Origin: Candidatus Aquiluna sp. XM-24bin5
GTDB taxonomy: Bacteria > Actinomycetota > Actinomycetia > Actinomycetales > Microbacteriaceae
Length of the DNA: 64,000 nucleotides
Direction: 5' to 3'
Assembly: GCA_003149555.1 (NCBI GenBank)
Contig: QCWE01000001.1
Span: 584,546-648,545 of the forward strand
Part shown: positions 17,024 through 26,900 of the stretch, one piece after another
How the letters are laid out: the number at the start of each line of letters is the position of its first letter
Numbering within the stretch: position 1 is the stretch's first letter
Notes under the pieces: generated by a model
Databases searched by the model: none
What the model was told of the DNA's origin: nothing
The model's input: the letters and a program-made list of their open reading frames with translations, nothing else
Made by a program: the position numbers and the translations under genes

Positions 17024-17612
17024 GGCCGTCAGCTAACTCTTCGAACAAGCCTCCAGGGGGCGTGATGACAATCTTTGACTCTTCGACATTCACCTCGGGC
17101 ACGAATGCCTTCACAAAAGGCAGGAGTACTTCTTTGTCACCAGAGGTTATTGCCAACAAATCCTGGGCTGGCATGTGATCCACCCTCGAAATCTCGCCGA
17201 CAATCTGGCCATCTCGTTCAACTCTTAGGCCGACCAGCTGCTGGTCATACCATGCTTCAGGTTCTGCAGGAGTTGCCGACAGATCCGCTTCCACCAGCAA
17301 GATTGCCCGAATCAAACTCTCTGCTTGTGTCCTATCGCTCACTCCCTCAAGAAATAGCACGGGCATGGTGTTGTACCAACGAAGTTCACTGACGGTAACG
17401 TGCTTGCCGTGCCAAGGAGACTCTTTTGGAACTTGCAGTTCAAGAACGGTGCCTGGCTTAAATCGCTCGTTTGGAGAGTCGGTATAGAGCTCTAGCTTGA
17501 TAGCTCCTTTGAGGCCGTGCGCTTTTAGCAGGCGGCCAACCCGAAGCTTGGTGGTGCTAGTAATCGGTGTCCACCACGTCAACTCGAATGCGCTTACCTC
17601 CCGCAAGAGCAT
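17013..17612 (-). CDS. rimM: Ribosome maturation factor RimM
   Basis: Assists 30S head assembly and binds S19. The RimM domain starts at [20 protein letters not shown] (about residue 23) and the PRC-barrel domain contains [13 protein letters not shown] and [12 protein letters not shown]. The start is uncertain: the only ATG (17612) overlaps khpA by 56 bases and has no clear ribosome-binding site; a TTG at 17582 would give a more typical N-terminus and has GGGAGG 14 bases upstream. Either way it begins inside khpA. Confidence 0.92.
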   Translation of the reverse strand: MLLREVSAFELTWWTPITSTTKLRVGRLLKAHGLKGAIKLELYTDSPNERFKPGTVLELQVPKESPWHGKHVTVSELRWYNTMPVLFLEGVSDRTQAESLIRAILLVEADLSATPAEPEAWYDQQLVGLRVERDGQIVGEISRVDHMPAQDLLAITSGDKEVLLPFVKAFVPEVNVEESKIVITPPGGLFEELADGHED

Positions 17613-17793
17613 TCACAATTGTTCTTAGCGCATTAGCTGTTCTGCCGCCCTTGCCGATGACCCTACCTAGGTCGTCAGGGTGCACGCGGACCTCCAGTAA
17701 CTCGCTCTTAGCGATAGTGCGCAGCTCAACAGTCGCATCCTCAGGATTGTCGACAATTGCTCGCACAAGATGCTGGAGGGTCGCCTGCAACAT
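17557..17793 (-). CDS. khpA: KH-domain RNA-binding protein KhpA
   Basis: 78 residues, one KH domain with the RNA-contact loop VIGKGGRTANALR (around 45-57). KhpA works with KhpB/Jag as a small-RNA and mRNA chaperone in Gram-positive bacteria and is regularly encoded between rpsP and rimM. It starts 2 bases after the rpsP stop, and its end overlaps rimM. Confidence 0.93.
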   Translation of the reverse strand: MLQATLQHLVRAIVDNPEDATVELRTIAKSELLEVRVHPDDLGRVIGKGGRTANALRTIVNALAGGKRIRVDVVDTDY

Positions 17794-17795
17794 AA

Positions 17796-18470
17796 TTACT
17801 CGCTCTTTGGCTCTTTTGCTGCCTCAGCAGCAGGTGCCTCTTCGGCTGGTGCTTCCTCTGCCGGTGCTTCTGCAGCAGGAGCTTCCTCAGCTGGTGCTTC
17901 CTCTGCCGGTACTTCTGCAACAGGAGTTTCATCAGCAGGGGCCTCATCGGCAGGGGCCTCTGCGGCAGGTACTTCTTCAGCTGGGGTTTCTGCGGCCGCT
18001 TCAGCTGGTGTCTCAGTGGCAGCCTCTTCGGCAGGAGCTTCAGCTACTGGAGTCTCTACTGCTGGTGCATCAGCCGCAGGTGCTTCAGCTGCTGAGGCCT
18101 CTTCCTTGACAGGCTCTGGCTTCTTCTCTTCCTTTGGAAGGATTACGGACTTCTTCTTAGTGTCCGCGGTGAAAGCTTCTTTTGTCGCCTGAGGCTTTAC
18201 GGTGTTCTTCTTCTCACCCTTTTCGTTGGCGAGGTCGCCAGTCAGCTTCAGGATTGCAACAGCTGGCTCGGTTGGCTGCGCACCAACTGAGAGCCAGTAC
18301 TGAGCTCGTTCAGAATTAACCTCGATGATTGAGGGGTCGGTGGTTGGCACGTAGCGGCCAATCTCCTCTATGACTCTTCCGTCACGGTGTGTTTTTGAAT
18401 CGGCTACCACGATGCGGTAGTGGGGGTTGCGCTTCTTACCAATGCGCTTTAGGCGGATCTTTACAGCCAC
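17796..18470 (-). CDS. rpsP: 30S ribosomal protein S16 with long acidic C-terminal tail
   Basis: S16 core ([54 protein letters not shown]) occupies about residues 1-85. After a short linker comes a tail of roughly 110 residues made almost only of Glu, Ala, Pro with some Thr, Val and Asp, in repeats such as [13 protein letters not shown]. Total length 224 against 80-150 in relatives. Start GTG at 18470 has AGGAG four bases upstream. The tail is opposite in charge to that of S2 at 6.3-6.6 kb. Confidence 0.96.
   Translation of the reverse strand: MAVKIRLKRIGKKRNPHYRIVVADSKTHRDGRVIEEIGRYVPTTDPSIIEVNSERAQYWLSVGAQPTEPAVAILKLTGDLANEKGEKKNTVKPQATKEAFTADTKKKSVILPKEEKKPEPVKEEASAAEAPAADAPAVETPVAEAPAEEAATETPAEAAAETPAEEVPAAEAPADEAPADETPVAEVPAEEAPAEEAPAAEAPAEEAPAEEAPAAEAAKEPKSE
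17800..18110 (-). repeat. Low-complexity Glu/Ala/Pro repeat coding the S16 tail
   Basis: Degenerate in-frame repeats of GCT/GCA-GAA/GAG-CCT/CCA codon groups, periodicity about 12-15 bases. The opposite strand is open over this stretch and reads as Ala/Ser/Gly repeats; that is a compositional artefact. Confidence 0.85.
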
Positions 18471-18618
18471 AATTCTCCTGTGAGTTTAGGGGCGAGGCTC
18501 CACCGTGAGCGTGGGGGCACACTCGGAGGCTTCTCAGGGTTTTTCGTACGTCTTGATAGAGGGTCGAGACGATCGAACAGAGAAGAAGTCTGCCAGAAAA
18601 AACCTTATTTGGCTAGTT

Positions 18619-20109
18619 TTACAAGCCGAAAGAGCTGCCCTTTGAGCCATCTGATCCATAGGTTAGCCCAGCATTTTCGGCAGCCCGCTTGGCTGGATTC
18701 CCACTCTTAGAGCCCTTTTTCTTCTTGTCTTTCTTTTTGCCGCCAATGTAGCCGCCGCCTTTTGCGCCGCCCATCATGACCGGGTTAGTTCCGGGAAGGT
18801 TTGGGGCACCTCCCTTAGACATTGTTTTCATCATCTTGGCGGCCTGTTCAAAACGCTGCATCAGCTGATTTACATCAGTGACTGTAGTGCCCGAGCCTTT
18901 CGCGATCCTCATTCTCCTGGAGCCATTCAGCAACCTTGGCTGCTGTCTCTCCTTGGGGGTCATGGAGCGGATTATTGCCTCAGTTCGATCAATCATCTTC
19001 TCGTCGAACTCCTCGAGATTCTGCTTCATTTGTCCAGCTCCGGGAAGCATGGACATGATCCCCTTCATGCTTCCGAGCTTTCGCAGCTGCTGCATCTGAT
19101 CCAGAAAGTCCTGGAGCGTAAACTGGTCCTGCGCAATCTTCTGAGCAAGCTTCTCGCTTTCCTCTTCATCAAAAGCCTTCTGGGCCTGCTCGATAAGCGT
19201 GAGAATGTCGCCCATGTCGAGAATCCTGCTCGCCATGCGATCCGGGTAGAAGGGTTCGAAAGCCTCAAGGCCCTCTCCGGTCGAGCTAAACAAAATGGGT
19301 GCGCCAGTGATGGTTGCAACGGATAACGCTGCGCCACCTCTTGCGTCTCCATCCAGCTTGGTAAGCACAACTCCAGTGACTCCAACGCCCTCCTTGAAGG
19401 CCGTAGCCACATTCACCGCGTCCTGTCCGAGCATGGAGTCAATGACAAAAAGTAGCTCGTCTGGCTCGGTCGCCTCGCGAATTTCTCTTGCCTGCTGCAT
19501 CATCTCTTCATCGATGCCAGTTCGACCTGCGGTGTCGATAATGACAACCGAGTGCTGGTCTTTCTTGGCCTTTTCTACTCCCTTTTTCGCCACCACGACA
19601 GGATCACCCTGGCCGTTTCCCGTCTCAGGCGCGAATACAGGGACGCCAACTTTCTCGCCTAGGACCTCCAGCTGTGTTACAGCGTTGGGGCGCTGAAGAT
19701 CACAGGCCACAAGCAGAGGTGTCTGATTCTGGTCTTTAAGCCATTTGGCTAACTTCCCAGCCAAGGTTGTTTTTCCCGACCCCTGGAGGCCGGCAAGCAT
19801 CAGGACCGTAGGTGGCGTCTTGGAGAATGAAAGCTTTTTGGCCTCTCCACCCAAAATGGAAATCAACTCATCTTGAACAATTTGAACCACTTGCTGGGCC
19901 GGGTTGAGAGCCTTTGATACCTCGTCACCCAAAGCGCGATCGCGAATTTTGGCAATGAAGTCCTTGACTACATCTAGGGCGACATCTGCCTCAAGCAACG
20001 CCCTGCGAATGTCCCTCAGGGTCTCATCAATGTCCGCGGCTGAGAGTTTGCCCTTGCCTTTTAGGCTCTTGAAGGTTCCGCTTAGGCGATCCGAAAGATT
20101 GTCAAACAA
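18619..20109 (-). CDS. ffh: Signal recognition particle protein Ffh
   Basis: Binds signal sequences and the SRP RNA, targeting proteins to the FtsY receptor. About 496 residues: N domain, GTPase domain with GLQGSGKTTLAGKLAKWL (around 106), DTAGR and TKLDGDARGG motifs, then a methionine-rich M domain (QMKQNLEEFDEKMIDRTEAI; GSRRMRIAKGSGTTV) and a Gly/Lys-rich tail. I place the start at TTG 20109 (next residues FDNLSDRL), with AAGGAG seven bases upstream, rather than further upstream, because this matches the family N-terminus. Confidence 0.96.
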   Translation of the reverse strand: MFDNLSDRLSGTFKSLKGKGKLSAADIDETLRDIRRALLEADVALDVVKDFIAKIRDRALGDEVSKALNPAQQVVQIVQDELISILGGEAKKLSFSKTPPTVLMLAGLQGSGKTTLAGKLAKWLKDQNQTPLLVACDLQRPNAVTQLEVLGEKVGVPVFAPETGNGQGDPVVVAKKGVEKAKKDQHSVVIIDTAGRTGIDEEMMQQAREIREATEPDELLFVIDSMLGQDAVNVATAFKEGVGVTGVVLTKLDGDARGGAALSVATITGAPILFSSTGEGLEAFEPFYPDRMASRILDMGDILTLIEQAQKAFDEEESEKLAQKIAQDQFTLQDFLDQMQQLRKLGSMKGIMSMLPGAGQMKQNLEEFDEKMIDRTEAIIRSMTPKERQQPRLLNGSRRMRIAKGSGTTVTDVNQLMQRFEQAAKMMKTMSKGGAPNLPGTNPVMMGGAKGGGYIGGKKKDKKKKGSKSGNPAKRAAENAGLTYGSDGSKGSSFGL

Positions 20110-20158
20110 CCTGTGACTCCTTTTGTTACCGCCAAAGCCTAATCTAGAGCGCTGGCAA

Positions 20159-20164
20159 TAGTCT
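20159..20164 (+). promoter_or_regulatory. Candidate -10 box of a leaderless transcript
   Basis: TAGTCT, six bases (TGACAG), then the GTG at 20171 of the small membrane protein. No ribosome-binding site fits. Confidence 0.45.
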
Positions 20165-20170
20165 TGACAG

Positions 20171-20515
20171 GTGGGCAAAGATGGAAAGCTGGGGCAGCTC
20201 CTGAGGGGGGTTGTTGCGGCACTAGTTTTTTCAATTCTGGGAACCGTTTTTCATCAAACCGTTGTCTCGGGTCTACCGCTGGGGCTCGTGATTGCACTGT
20301 CCTCTCTGTTTATTTACTCCCTCTCAATTCGGTCGCTTCCAATGCAATCCTGGGCCTTTGCCATTGCGGTATCGGCCTTGGTTTTTGTTTTCTCGCAAGA
20401 TGTTGGCCAAGACGTTCTCATCCCCGCGACGACAACCGGATTTGTTTGGTCATATGGAGCAATTGCCACTGCTTTGTTTGTTGCGATGTTTCCCAGACTC
20501 CGAAAGGGTGACTAG
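20171..20515 (+). CDS. Small membrane protein of unknown function
   Basis: 114 residues with four hydrophobic stretches (about 10-27, 33-52, 58-77, 87-107), a short charged N-terminus (MGKDGK) and a basic end (RLRKGD). I do not recognise the family with confidence; similar four-helix actinobacterial proteins exist without known role. It is divergent from ffh (61-base gap) and ends overlapping convergent mutM by 4 bases. The GTG start follows a TANNNT hexamer by six bases, supporting a real start. Confidence 0.72.
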   Translation: MGKDGKLGQLLRGVVAALVFSILGTVFHQTVVSGLPLGLVIALSSLFIYSLSIRSLPMQSWAFAIAVSALVFVFSQDVGQDVLIPATTTGFVWSYGAIATALFVAMFPRLRKGD

Positions 20516-21408
20516 CGCCGTTGGCACCGAGGGCAGAAATAGGAAGAGCGATTAGCCCAGGCCTCTCGCTTGATTAGGCTGCCGCAACGCTCGCAAGGTA
20601 GACCCGCTCTGCTGTAAGCGTTGAGGTCCTGAGAGAAGTAGCCGGACTCGCCATTTACGTTTTTGTACTGCTCATCAAAGCTTGTGCCGCCGCGCCTCAC
20701 AGCTTCCTTGAGGACATCGGACGCGTTTTCCAATAACTCATCTAGTTTTTTTGTGGATATCGAGCTTGCTGGCTTATCGAAGTGGAGTCTGGTTCTCCAT
20801 AGGCTTTCGTCAGCATAAATGTTTCCGATCCCACTTAGAAGGTTTTGATCTAGTAGCACGCGCTTGATCCCTGAATTGCGCCTTCGCATCTTTGAAATCA
20901 CTAGGCCCTTATCAAATTTGGAATCCAAGAGATCGCGCGCGATGTGTGCAACGGAGGCAGGAATCAAAGGCATAGGCTCCACTTCCGGGGAATACCCGCC
21001 GGGCAACCCGCCTTCAACTTGAACCAGGTCATCAACTTGCATGCCACCGAAAAGTCGTTGATCAACAAAACGCATCTCAATTTGATCTCCCGAGGGCTTT
21101 TCTAGAGAAATCACAATTCTGGTCAGGTTGTCCGCGGTATAGCCCTTGGATCTGACAAGAACCTGACCACTCATACCTAGATGGCAAACAAGTGCTCTCT
21201 CCTGAGAAACCGGCAGCCACAAAAACTTGCCCCTGCGCACTACTCCCCCAAGTTCAGCGTCCATTAGTTCAGATGTGAACCCAGCTGGCCCAGAAAAATT
21301 ACGCTTTAGGCTTCGAGTGTCGTGAACCTCAATTGCAGTGACTCTTGCGCTTATGACATGAGCTGCAAGTCCAGCGCGCACTGTCTCGACTTCTGGAAGC
21401 TCAGGCAC
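20512..21408 (-). CDS. mutM: Formamidopyrimidine-DNA glycosylase
   Basis: Removes 8-oxoguanine and formamidopyrimidines. 298 residues: catalytic N-terminal PELPEVETVRAGL (Pro2 and Glu3 after Met removal), helix-two-turn-helix with LLDQNLLSGIGNIYADESLW (around 182), and a C-terminal zinc finger C-x2-C ... CPRC (CERCGSLIKREAW then YFCPRCQRR). Start GTG at 21408 overlaps the rnc stop (TAGTG). Confidence 0.96.
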   Translation of the reverse strand: MPELPEVETVRAGLAAHVISARVTAIEVHDTRSLKRNFSGPAGFTSELMDAELGGVVRRGKFLWLPVSQERALVCHLGMSGQVLVRSKGYTADNLTRIVISLEKPSGDQIEMRFVDQRLFGGMQVDDLVQVEGGLPGGYSPEVEPMPLIPASVAHIARDLLDSKFDKGLVISKMRRRNSGIKRVLLDQNLLSGIGNIYADESLWRTRLHFDKPASSISTKKLDELLENASDVLKEAVRRGGTSFDEQYKNVNGESGYFSQDLNAYSRAGLPCERCGSLIKREAWANRSSYFCPRCQRR

Positions 21409-22079
21409 TAGCGCTCCGCTAGATTGCGCAAGGCTGCTAGGGCTGCATCGGTTTCGGCCTTGCGCTTTGTTCGTCCGCTTCCAGCACCTAACTTCTCCTC
21501 ACCGGAAAAACAAATTGCGGAGTAAATCCGGTCGTGCTCTGGTCCCGTCTCTGTGAGTTCATAGCTGGGTTCGACTCTTCCTAACTTCTTCAGCTTTACG
21601 CCTAGGGAAGTCTTTGGATCGGCAAACTCCCGAAGAGCGTCAGAGTCTTCGAGCAGCGGAAGAATGTGCCGCGTGATTATTTTGAGTGCATTATCCAAGC
21701 CGCCGTGCACGTAGGCAGCACCAATCAGGGCCTCAAAGGCATCGGCCAAGATATTTTCTTTCTTTCGGCCCTCGGTCTGCTCCTCTCCCTTACCCAGAAA
21801 TAGGAACTGGCCGACATCCATCCTGTTTGCAGCCACTGCCAAAGCCTGAGCCGAAACAACAGCGTTTTTTAGCTTTGTCAGTTCACCCTCTGAGAGCTCG
21901 GGGTGAGCCGAAAAAATGTGCGAAGCAACGAGGTAGCCCAATATCGAGTCACCCAAAAACTCAAGTCTTTCGTTATTAGCTCCGCCATTCTCATAGGCGA
22001 AGGAGGAGTGAGTCAGGGCGAGCTTGAGAAGCTCGGGAGAAATATCAGCCCCAAGCCGCGCGAGCAGCTCGTCAGACAT
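21408..22079 (-). CDS. rnc: Ribonuclease III
   Basis: Double-stranded RNA endonuclease for rRNA and mRNA processing. 223 residues with signature NERLEFLGDSILGYLVA (38-54), second catalytic block ADAFEALIGAAYVHGG (around 111) and a C-terminal dsRBD from about 150 (DPKTSLGVKLKKLG ... AGSGRTKRKAETDAALAALR). Encoded 5 bases after rpmF and overlapping mutM: the common order rpmF-rnc-mutM. Confidence 0.96.
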   Translation of the reverse strand: MSDELLARLGADISPELLKLALTHSSFAYENGGANNERLEFLGDSILGYLVASHIFSAHPELSEGELTKLKNAVVSAQALAVAANRMDVGQFLFLGKGEEQTEGRKKENILADAFEALIGAAYVHGGLDNALKIITRHILPLLEDSDALREFADPKTSLGVKLKKLGRVEPSYELTETGPEHDRIYSAICFSGEEKLGAGSGRTKRKAETDAALAALRNLAER

Positions 22080-22084
22080 TTTGG

Positions 22085-22288
22085 TTAGCTGTCAGCTACT
22101 TTGCGGCCCTTGTACTCCATGTAGAGCTCAGTTCCGACGGAGTCGGTGACGACCTTGGCCCTGTGAGGCAGGCTGTAAACTGTCTCGCCATTCTCGACGG
22201 TCTTTACCAGGGTGACTGGCTGCGCCTTCCACTGCGAACGACGTGCGTGAGTGTTGGCACGAGACTTACGCCTTTTTGGTACTGGCAT
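22085..22288 (-). CDS. rpmF: 50S ribosomal protein L32
   Basis: 67 residues beginning [17 protein letters not shown], the standard L32 N-terminus; the zinc-binding cysteines of some L32 paralogues are absent (C-minus type). ATG at 22288 has GAGGAG eight bases upstream. The DUF177 (YceD) gene that normally precedes rpmF is missing; fdxA takes its place 142 bases upstream. Confidence 0.96.
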   Translation of the reverse strand: MPVPKRRKSRANTHARRSQWKAQPVTLVKTVENGETVYSLPHRAKVVTDSVGTELYMEYKGRKVADS

Positions 22289-22430
22289 TGTTGTAGCTCC
22301 TCATTTGGCCCGCTCAAACCGATGAGTGGGAAAAAACTTGTTGGGTTCGAATGACTGGCATCTTAGAAACCTCAGAAAGCTTACTTGAAAACTCCCGGCA
22401 TTCCAAGAAAAACCTCTAAGCCCCACTCCC

Positions 22431-22748
22431 CTAGTTGTTGGGAGGCAAGGCTGCAACGAGGGGATGGTCACCTGGGATGGGGCCAGTTTTAGCTGCGCCG
22501 CCAGGGGAGCCAACCTCGTTGAAAAAATCTACGTTTACGGAGTAGTAATCGCTCCACTCTCCAGGCAAATCGTCTTCGTAGTAGATGGCCTCCACGGGGC
22601 AGACTGGCTCGCATGCACCGCAATCTACACACTCGTCCGGGTGAATGTAGAGCATTCGATCGCCCTCGTAGATGCAGTCAACAGGACACTCGTCGATGCA
22701 AGCCTTATCCTTCAAATCCACGCAGGGAAGGGCTATAACGTAGGTCAA
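22431..22748 (-). CDS. fdxA: Seven-iron ferredoxin FdxA
   Basis: Small electron carrier with one 3Fe-4S and one 4Fe-4S cluster. 105 residues. Cluster ligands: Cys9, Cys17, Cys21, Cys25 and the motif CVDCGACEPVCP (Cys40, 43, 46, 50), typical of actinobacterial FdxA. Likely partners are ferredoxin reductases, P450s or 2-oxoacid oxidoreductases, none of which is nearby. The TTG start at 22748 has GAGGAG seven bases upstream. Confidence 0.94.
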   Translation of the reverse strand: MTYVIALPCVDLKDKACIDECPVDCIYEGDRMLYIHPDECVDCGACEPVCPVEAIYYEDDLPGEWSDYYSVNVDFFNEVGSPGGAAKTGPIPGDHPLVAALPPNN

Positions 22749-22807
22749 CTGTCTACTCCTCGAAAACTCTCATAGTCTAAATCAGAGCGCTTTGAAATTT
22801 AGTCCCG

Positions 22808-23974
22808 TCAGGCATTCTTGGACGATTTTCTCGCAACCAATCCCTTCGCAAACTCCTCGGCGGAGAAAAAAGCGAAATCATTGATTCCCTCACCCACGCC
22901 AACGAGCTTTACGGGCAGGTTTAGCTGCTGCTGAATGGTGTACAAAATTCCGCCTTTTGCAGTGCCATCGAGCTTTGTCATTGTTATACCCGTCACATCG
23001 GCTACTTCTGTGAAAGCCTTCGCCTGGGAGAGTGCGTTTTGGCCAGTAGTGGCATCGATTACGAGCATTACCTCGTTAATTTGGGCAAGCTTCTCGACCG
23101 CGCGACGAATCTTTCCCAGCTCATCCATAAGGTCTTTCTTGTTCTGAAGGCGTCCGGCAGTATCAATAATTGCGATGTCGGCGTCTTTTTTGATTGCCAG
23201 TTCAACGGTCTGATATGCGACAGACGCCGGATCTTGGCCCTCTCGCTCAGGCTTAACTATTTCAACTCCCGAACGATTTGCCCAAGTTGCTAACTGGTCA
23301 ACCGCCGCAGCTCGGAACGTATCAGCCGCCCCCAAAACAACTTCCCACTCACCATCGCTAAGCCATTTGGCCAGCTTCCCAATCGTGGTTGTTTTGCCAG
23401 CCCCATTGACTCCAACGACCAAAAAAACGTAGGGAAGCTTGCCATCGGCAAGATTCAGCTGGGCATCGTCCCTCTCCAGCCTTGCGACTAAGAGATCCTT
23501 CAGCAAGAGCCTTAGCTCAGCATCAGAGGTTGCTCCGCTCTTATTTGCCTTCTTTCTCAAATCCTCAGTTATCTCGACAGAAGCCTCTACCCCAAAATCC
23601 GCCAGCAAAAGGATGTCCTCGAGCTCGTCAATATCAAGATTCGATGAGAAAAGCGACCTAATTCCATCGCCTAGAGAGCGTTTGGGGAGTTCAACCTCTT
23701 CAATTGGCTCTTCTTTTGCAACGGGAACAGTTGGAGCTTCAGGCTGCTCTTCTTTGACAGGCTTCGGCTTGTCCTTCGGAGTTGTAAGCGGCTGTGCGGG
23801 GATTTCTGGCTCAGCATCGATTCCCACATGCTGGGGTTCAGGATCTTTTGTAAGGTCCGGGGCAGCGACGACTGCTTCGGGGGTTGCGGGTGCAGCAACC
23901 TCCGTGGTGACTTCGTCCTGGACCTTGGTTGAGTCCTCTTTTTTGGAACGAAGACGCTTGAGAAACTTGAACAT
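22808..23974 (-). CDS. ftsY: SRP receptor FtsY
   Basis: Membrane-associated GTPase that receives the SRP-ribosome complex. 388 residues: a basic N-terminus (MFKFLKRLRSKKED), a long acidic/proline-rich A domain (about 20-100, low complexity), then the N and G domains with GVNGAGKTTTIGKLAKWL (around 189), DTAGR and TKLDGTAKGG. ATG overlaps the smc stop (TAATG). Together with ffh it completes the SRP pathway in this window. Confidence 0.96.
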   Translation of the reverse strand: MFKFLKRLRSKKEDSTKVQDEVTTEVAAPATPEAVVAAPDLTKDPEPQHVGIDAEPEIPAQPLTTPKDKPKPVKEEQPEAPTVPVAKEEPIEEVELPKRSLGDGIRSLFSSNLDIDELEDILLLADFGVEASVEITEDLRKKANKSGATSDAELRLLLKDLLVARLERDDAQLNLADGKLPYVFLVVGVNGAGKTTTIGKLAKWLSDGEWEVVLGAADTFRAAAVDQLATWANRSGVEIVKPEREGQDPASVAYQTVELAIKKDADIAIIDTAGRLQNKKDLMDELGKIRRAVEKLAQINEVMLVIDATTGQNALSQAKAFTEVADVTGITMTKLDGTAKGGILYTIQQQLNLPVKLVGVGEGINDFAFFSAEEFAKGLVARKSSKNA

Positions 23975-26900
23975 TAGCCGACCCGCTCGAGCCTCTCACC
24001 AACAACTTGGGTGACGCCGTCTTTGCCCATGCTTACTCCATAAAGCGCATCGGCTATCTCCATGGTTCGCTTCTGGTGAGTCACGATTATCAACTGCGAA
24101 GAGTCTCTGAGCTCTTCCAGAACCGCTAGGAGCCTCCCTAAGTTCGTATCATCTAACGCGGCCTCAACCTCATCCAAAACATAAAAGGGGCTTGGTCGCG
24201 CCTTGAAAATGGCAACCAGCAATGCGAGGGCCGCAAGCGATCGCTCTCCACCGGATAGCAGACTCATTCTCTCGATTCGCTTTCCCGCAGGCTTCACTGA
24301 AACTTCAACGCCGAGTTCCTGACCTTCATCCCCAACAAGAGTGAGCGACCCTTGACCCCCCGGGAAGAGAATTGGGAACACTCGCTCAAAGCTCTTCTTG
24401 GTGTCCTCAAATGCGGCTGCAAAAGTGCTTTGCATCTTCTCGTTGAGGTCAGAGATGATCGAAAGTAGGTCTTTCTTCGCGTCGCTCAGGTCTGCAAACT
24501 GTTCCGAAAGATACTTATGTCTCTCTTCCAAAGCTGCAAACTCCTCGAGAGCAAGAGGATTAATCGAGCCGAGCTGAGAAAGTCGCGACTCGGCTTTGCG
24601 CAAAGCCCTTTCAAGATCTTCAATCGAGTTCTCCTGATCAGGATGCCCCACGTCTTGAATTAGCTCATCAGAACTCAAGCCCAAGTCGGCGGAAATACGC
24701 TCGCCGAGGGTACTCAGTTGAAGCCTTAGCTCATACGAGCGCATCTCAGAGTCCTGGACCCCCTGACCCAGTGTCAAATGACGCTCATCCAGCTCAGTGA
24801 CCGAAGCACGTAGCTCGGCTAGACGGTTTGTCTTCTGTGTGCGGGCATCCTGAAGCTCACGCAAATCAATTCGCGTAGCAGACAAAAGAGAGTCGATTGT
24901 CGGAAGTAGTCTCTCAATGGCTGCCATGACAACCTGCGCCCTAGCCACCCTGTCTCTGCCAGCGGCCTCAGCTGCAAAACGTTCGTTGCGCAATTTCTCC
25001 GCCCTCTCGAGGCGAGCTCGAATCGCTTCTGCCTCGCGCTTCAGGCCCGCCTTGCGCTCAACAAGGGCTCCAAGCTCAACTCGAAAATCTGTCTCCGCCT
25101 GGCGACTGCGCTCCAAGCCTGCAACGAGCCCGGATCGCTTCTCGCTGTCGATTGTGAACTCGCCAACTGGCACCTCTGCCAAGGACTGCTCGAGCGCTTC
25201 AATTGCACTTTCTCGATTTGCAAGTTCCGCGTCTTTTTCTTCGAGCTCGGCTCCGAGCCTGATCCTCTCTTGTTTTGCACCCTCGAGTTGACCCATGAGT
25301 CGACCTAGCGACTCTGCTTTAGCAGCCAGCTCTGCGTCGTGCGACTGCAACGCAGCCAGCTTCTTCTGGACGTCCTCGGTGGCGTCATTTAGGTTCTGCC
25401 GCTGGTTGGCATAGGAGCTTGCGGCTGCCTGAATCTCACCCTCAAGTCCACTAATTTTGGCCAGCGTTTCTGCTCGTTGAGCCGCGAGTTCAAGCTTGGA
25501 CGGAGCCCTTTTACCACCACCCGCAATCAAGGTTTGAGAAAAATAATCTCCTTCTTTGGTGATCATGATTTTCGATCCAGCCTCGGCCGCCTCCAGGAGC
25601 TTACGAGCCTCATTTATGTCTTCGACAATCCAAATATCTGAAAGCAGCGTAATTACAGGTGCAGGCCCTTCAACCACCGAGGATGCCGAAACGGCTCCCT
25701 CAGGAGCTGATTGCCCCCCTCGAGTTGCCGGACCAGATGCCACCAAGAAATCAGCACGACCCAACTCTTGAGACTTCAGGTAGTCAAGGTTTGCCAACGC
25801 GGATTCTCGGTCTTCAGCGAGAAGCGAGTTTGCAAGAGGTCCAAGCGCAACTGCTACTGCTGTCTCATATCCCTTGTCTATGGACATGCTGTCCGCAAGC
25901 AGCCCCAACACTCCCGGAATCTTTGCCTTTAGGGCGTCAGAAACTCCATCACCCTGGTCTAGCGTCAAACCCAGTGCCGCGTGTTTTGCCTCAAGGGAGT
26001 CTTTCTGGCGCTCCAACTCGTGGAGTTTTGCCTGGCTGTCTTCCAGTTCCTTTCGAAGCTGAATCTCTGTTTCGGCGGCACGCTGATAAGCTGCCCGAAG
26101 ACCCTCATCTGAAACTGAACCTTCTGGGGACTTCTCCGCCACCTCACTCTCCATGCGAGAGATTCTCGAATCGAGATCTGACGCTGCATCCCGAAGTGAC
26201 GCCCGCTTTTCTTGCTCAAGGGAGATTTGATTCTTCAATTGCTCCAAAGACGCAACCCGCCCGAGGTGTTCATTGACTACTCGATCGTGCTCAGTCTTTT
26301 GCCGCGAGGTTTCTGACTCGAACTCCTCCAGAGCGTTTGCTGCCTGAACCCTGCTTTCGACCAGCAGCTGGAGATTTGACTCTCGTTCACTAACCTCACC
26401 TGCAATCTCATCAAGCAGCTGTTGGGTAGAGGCAAGCTCACTCTCAAGCGCCTGGCTTGAGCTGATGTCAGCCTCTGTGCTCTCCTGTTGCATCTGGGTC
26501 TGCTGTCTTGCCAAGTTGCTAACCGAACGAACGCGCGTTTCTAGGTTTTCAAGAGCAAATTGCCTATCCCGGGCCGTGTCAAATTGGGAAGAAGTCAGGG
26601 AGCTTTCAATCTCTGCGATTGCCCTCTTCGCAGCAGTAAGTTGCTCCGAGACTAATGAGGCTTCCGCTTTGCGCTTCGATTCGTCTTGAGACACGAGCTC
26701 CAAGTCTTCTCGAAGCTTGCGAACTTGAATCGCAAAAATTTGACTCTTGAGCTCCCTCGCCTCAGCTGCAATCTCTTTCGCTTGTTGAGCTACCTCAGCC
26801 TGACGACCCAGCGGTCTAAGGCTGCGCTTTACCTCCGAGATAAGGTCGCTAAGCCGAGTCAGATTTGTCTGCATGGACTCAAGCTTCCGCTCGGTCTTTT

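Noticed and set aside
17770..18192. Plus-strand open frame of Ala/Ser/Gly repeats opposite the rpsP tail
   Set aside because: It is the complement of the S16 Glu/Ala/Pro repeat; no ribosome-binding site and no non-repeat sequence resembling a protein.
18471..18618. Possible terminator or small RNA between ffh and rpsP
   Set aside because: Only weak stems and a short T run; nothing that can be distinguished from background by eye.
25659..26276. Plus-strand open frame of about 205 residues inside smc
   Set aside because: Lies wholly within the conserved SMC coding region, Pro/Leu-rich, no start context.
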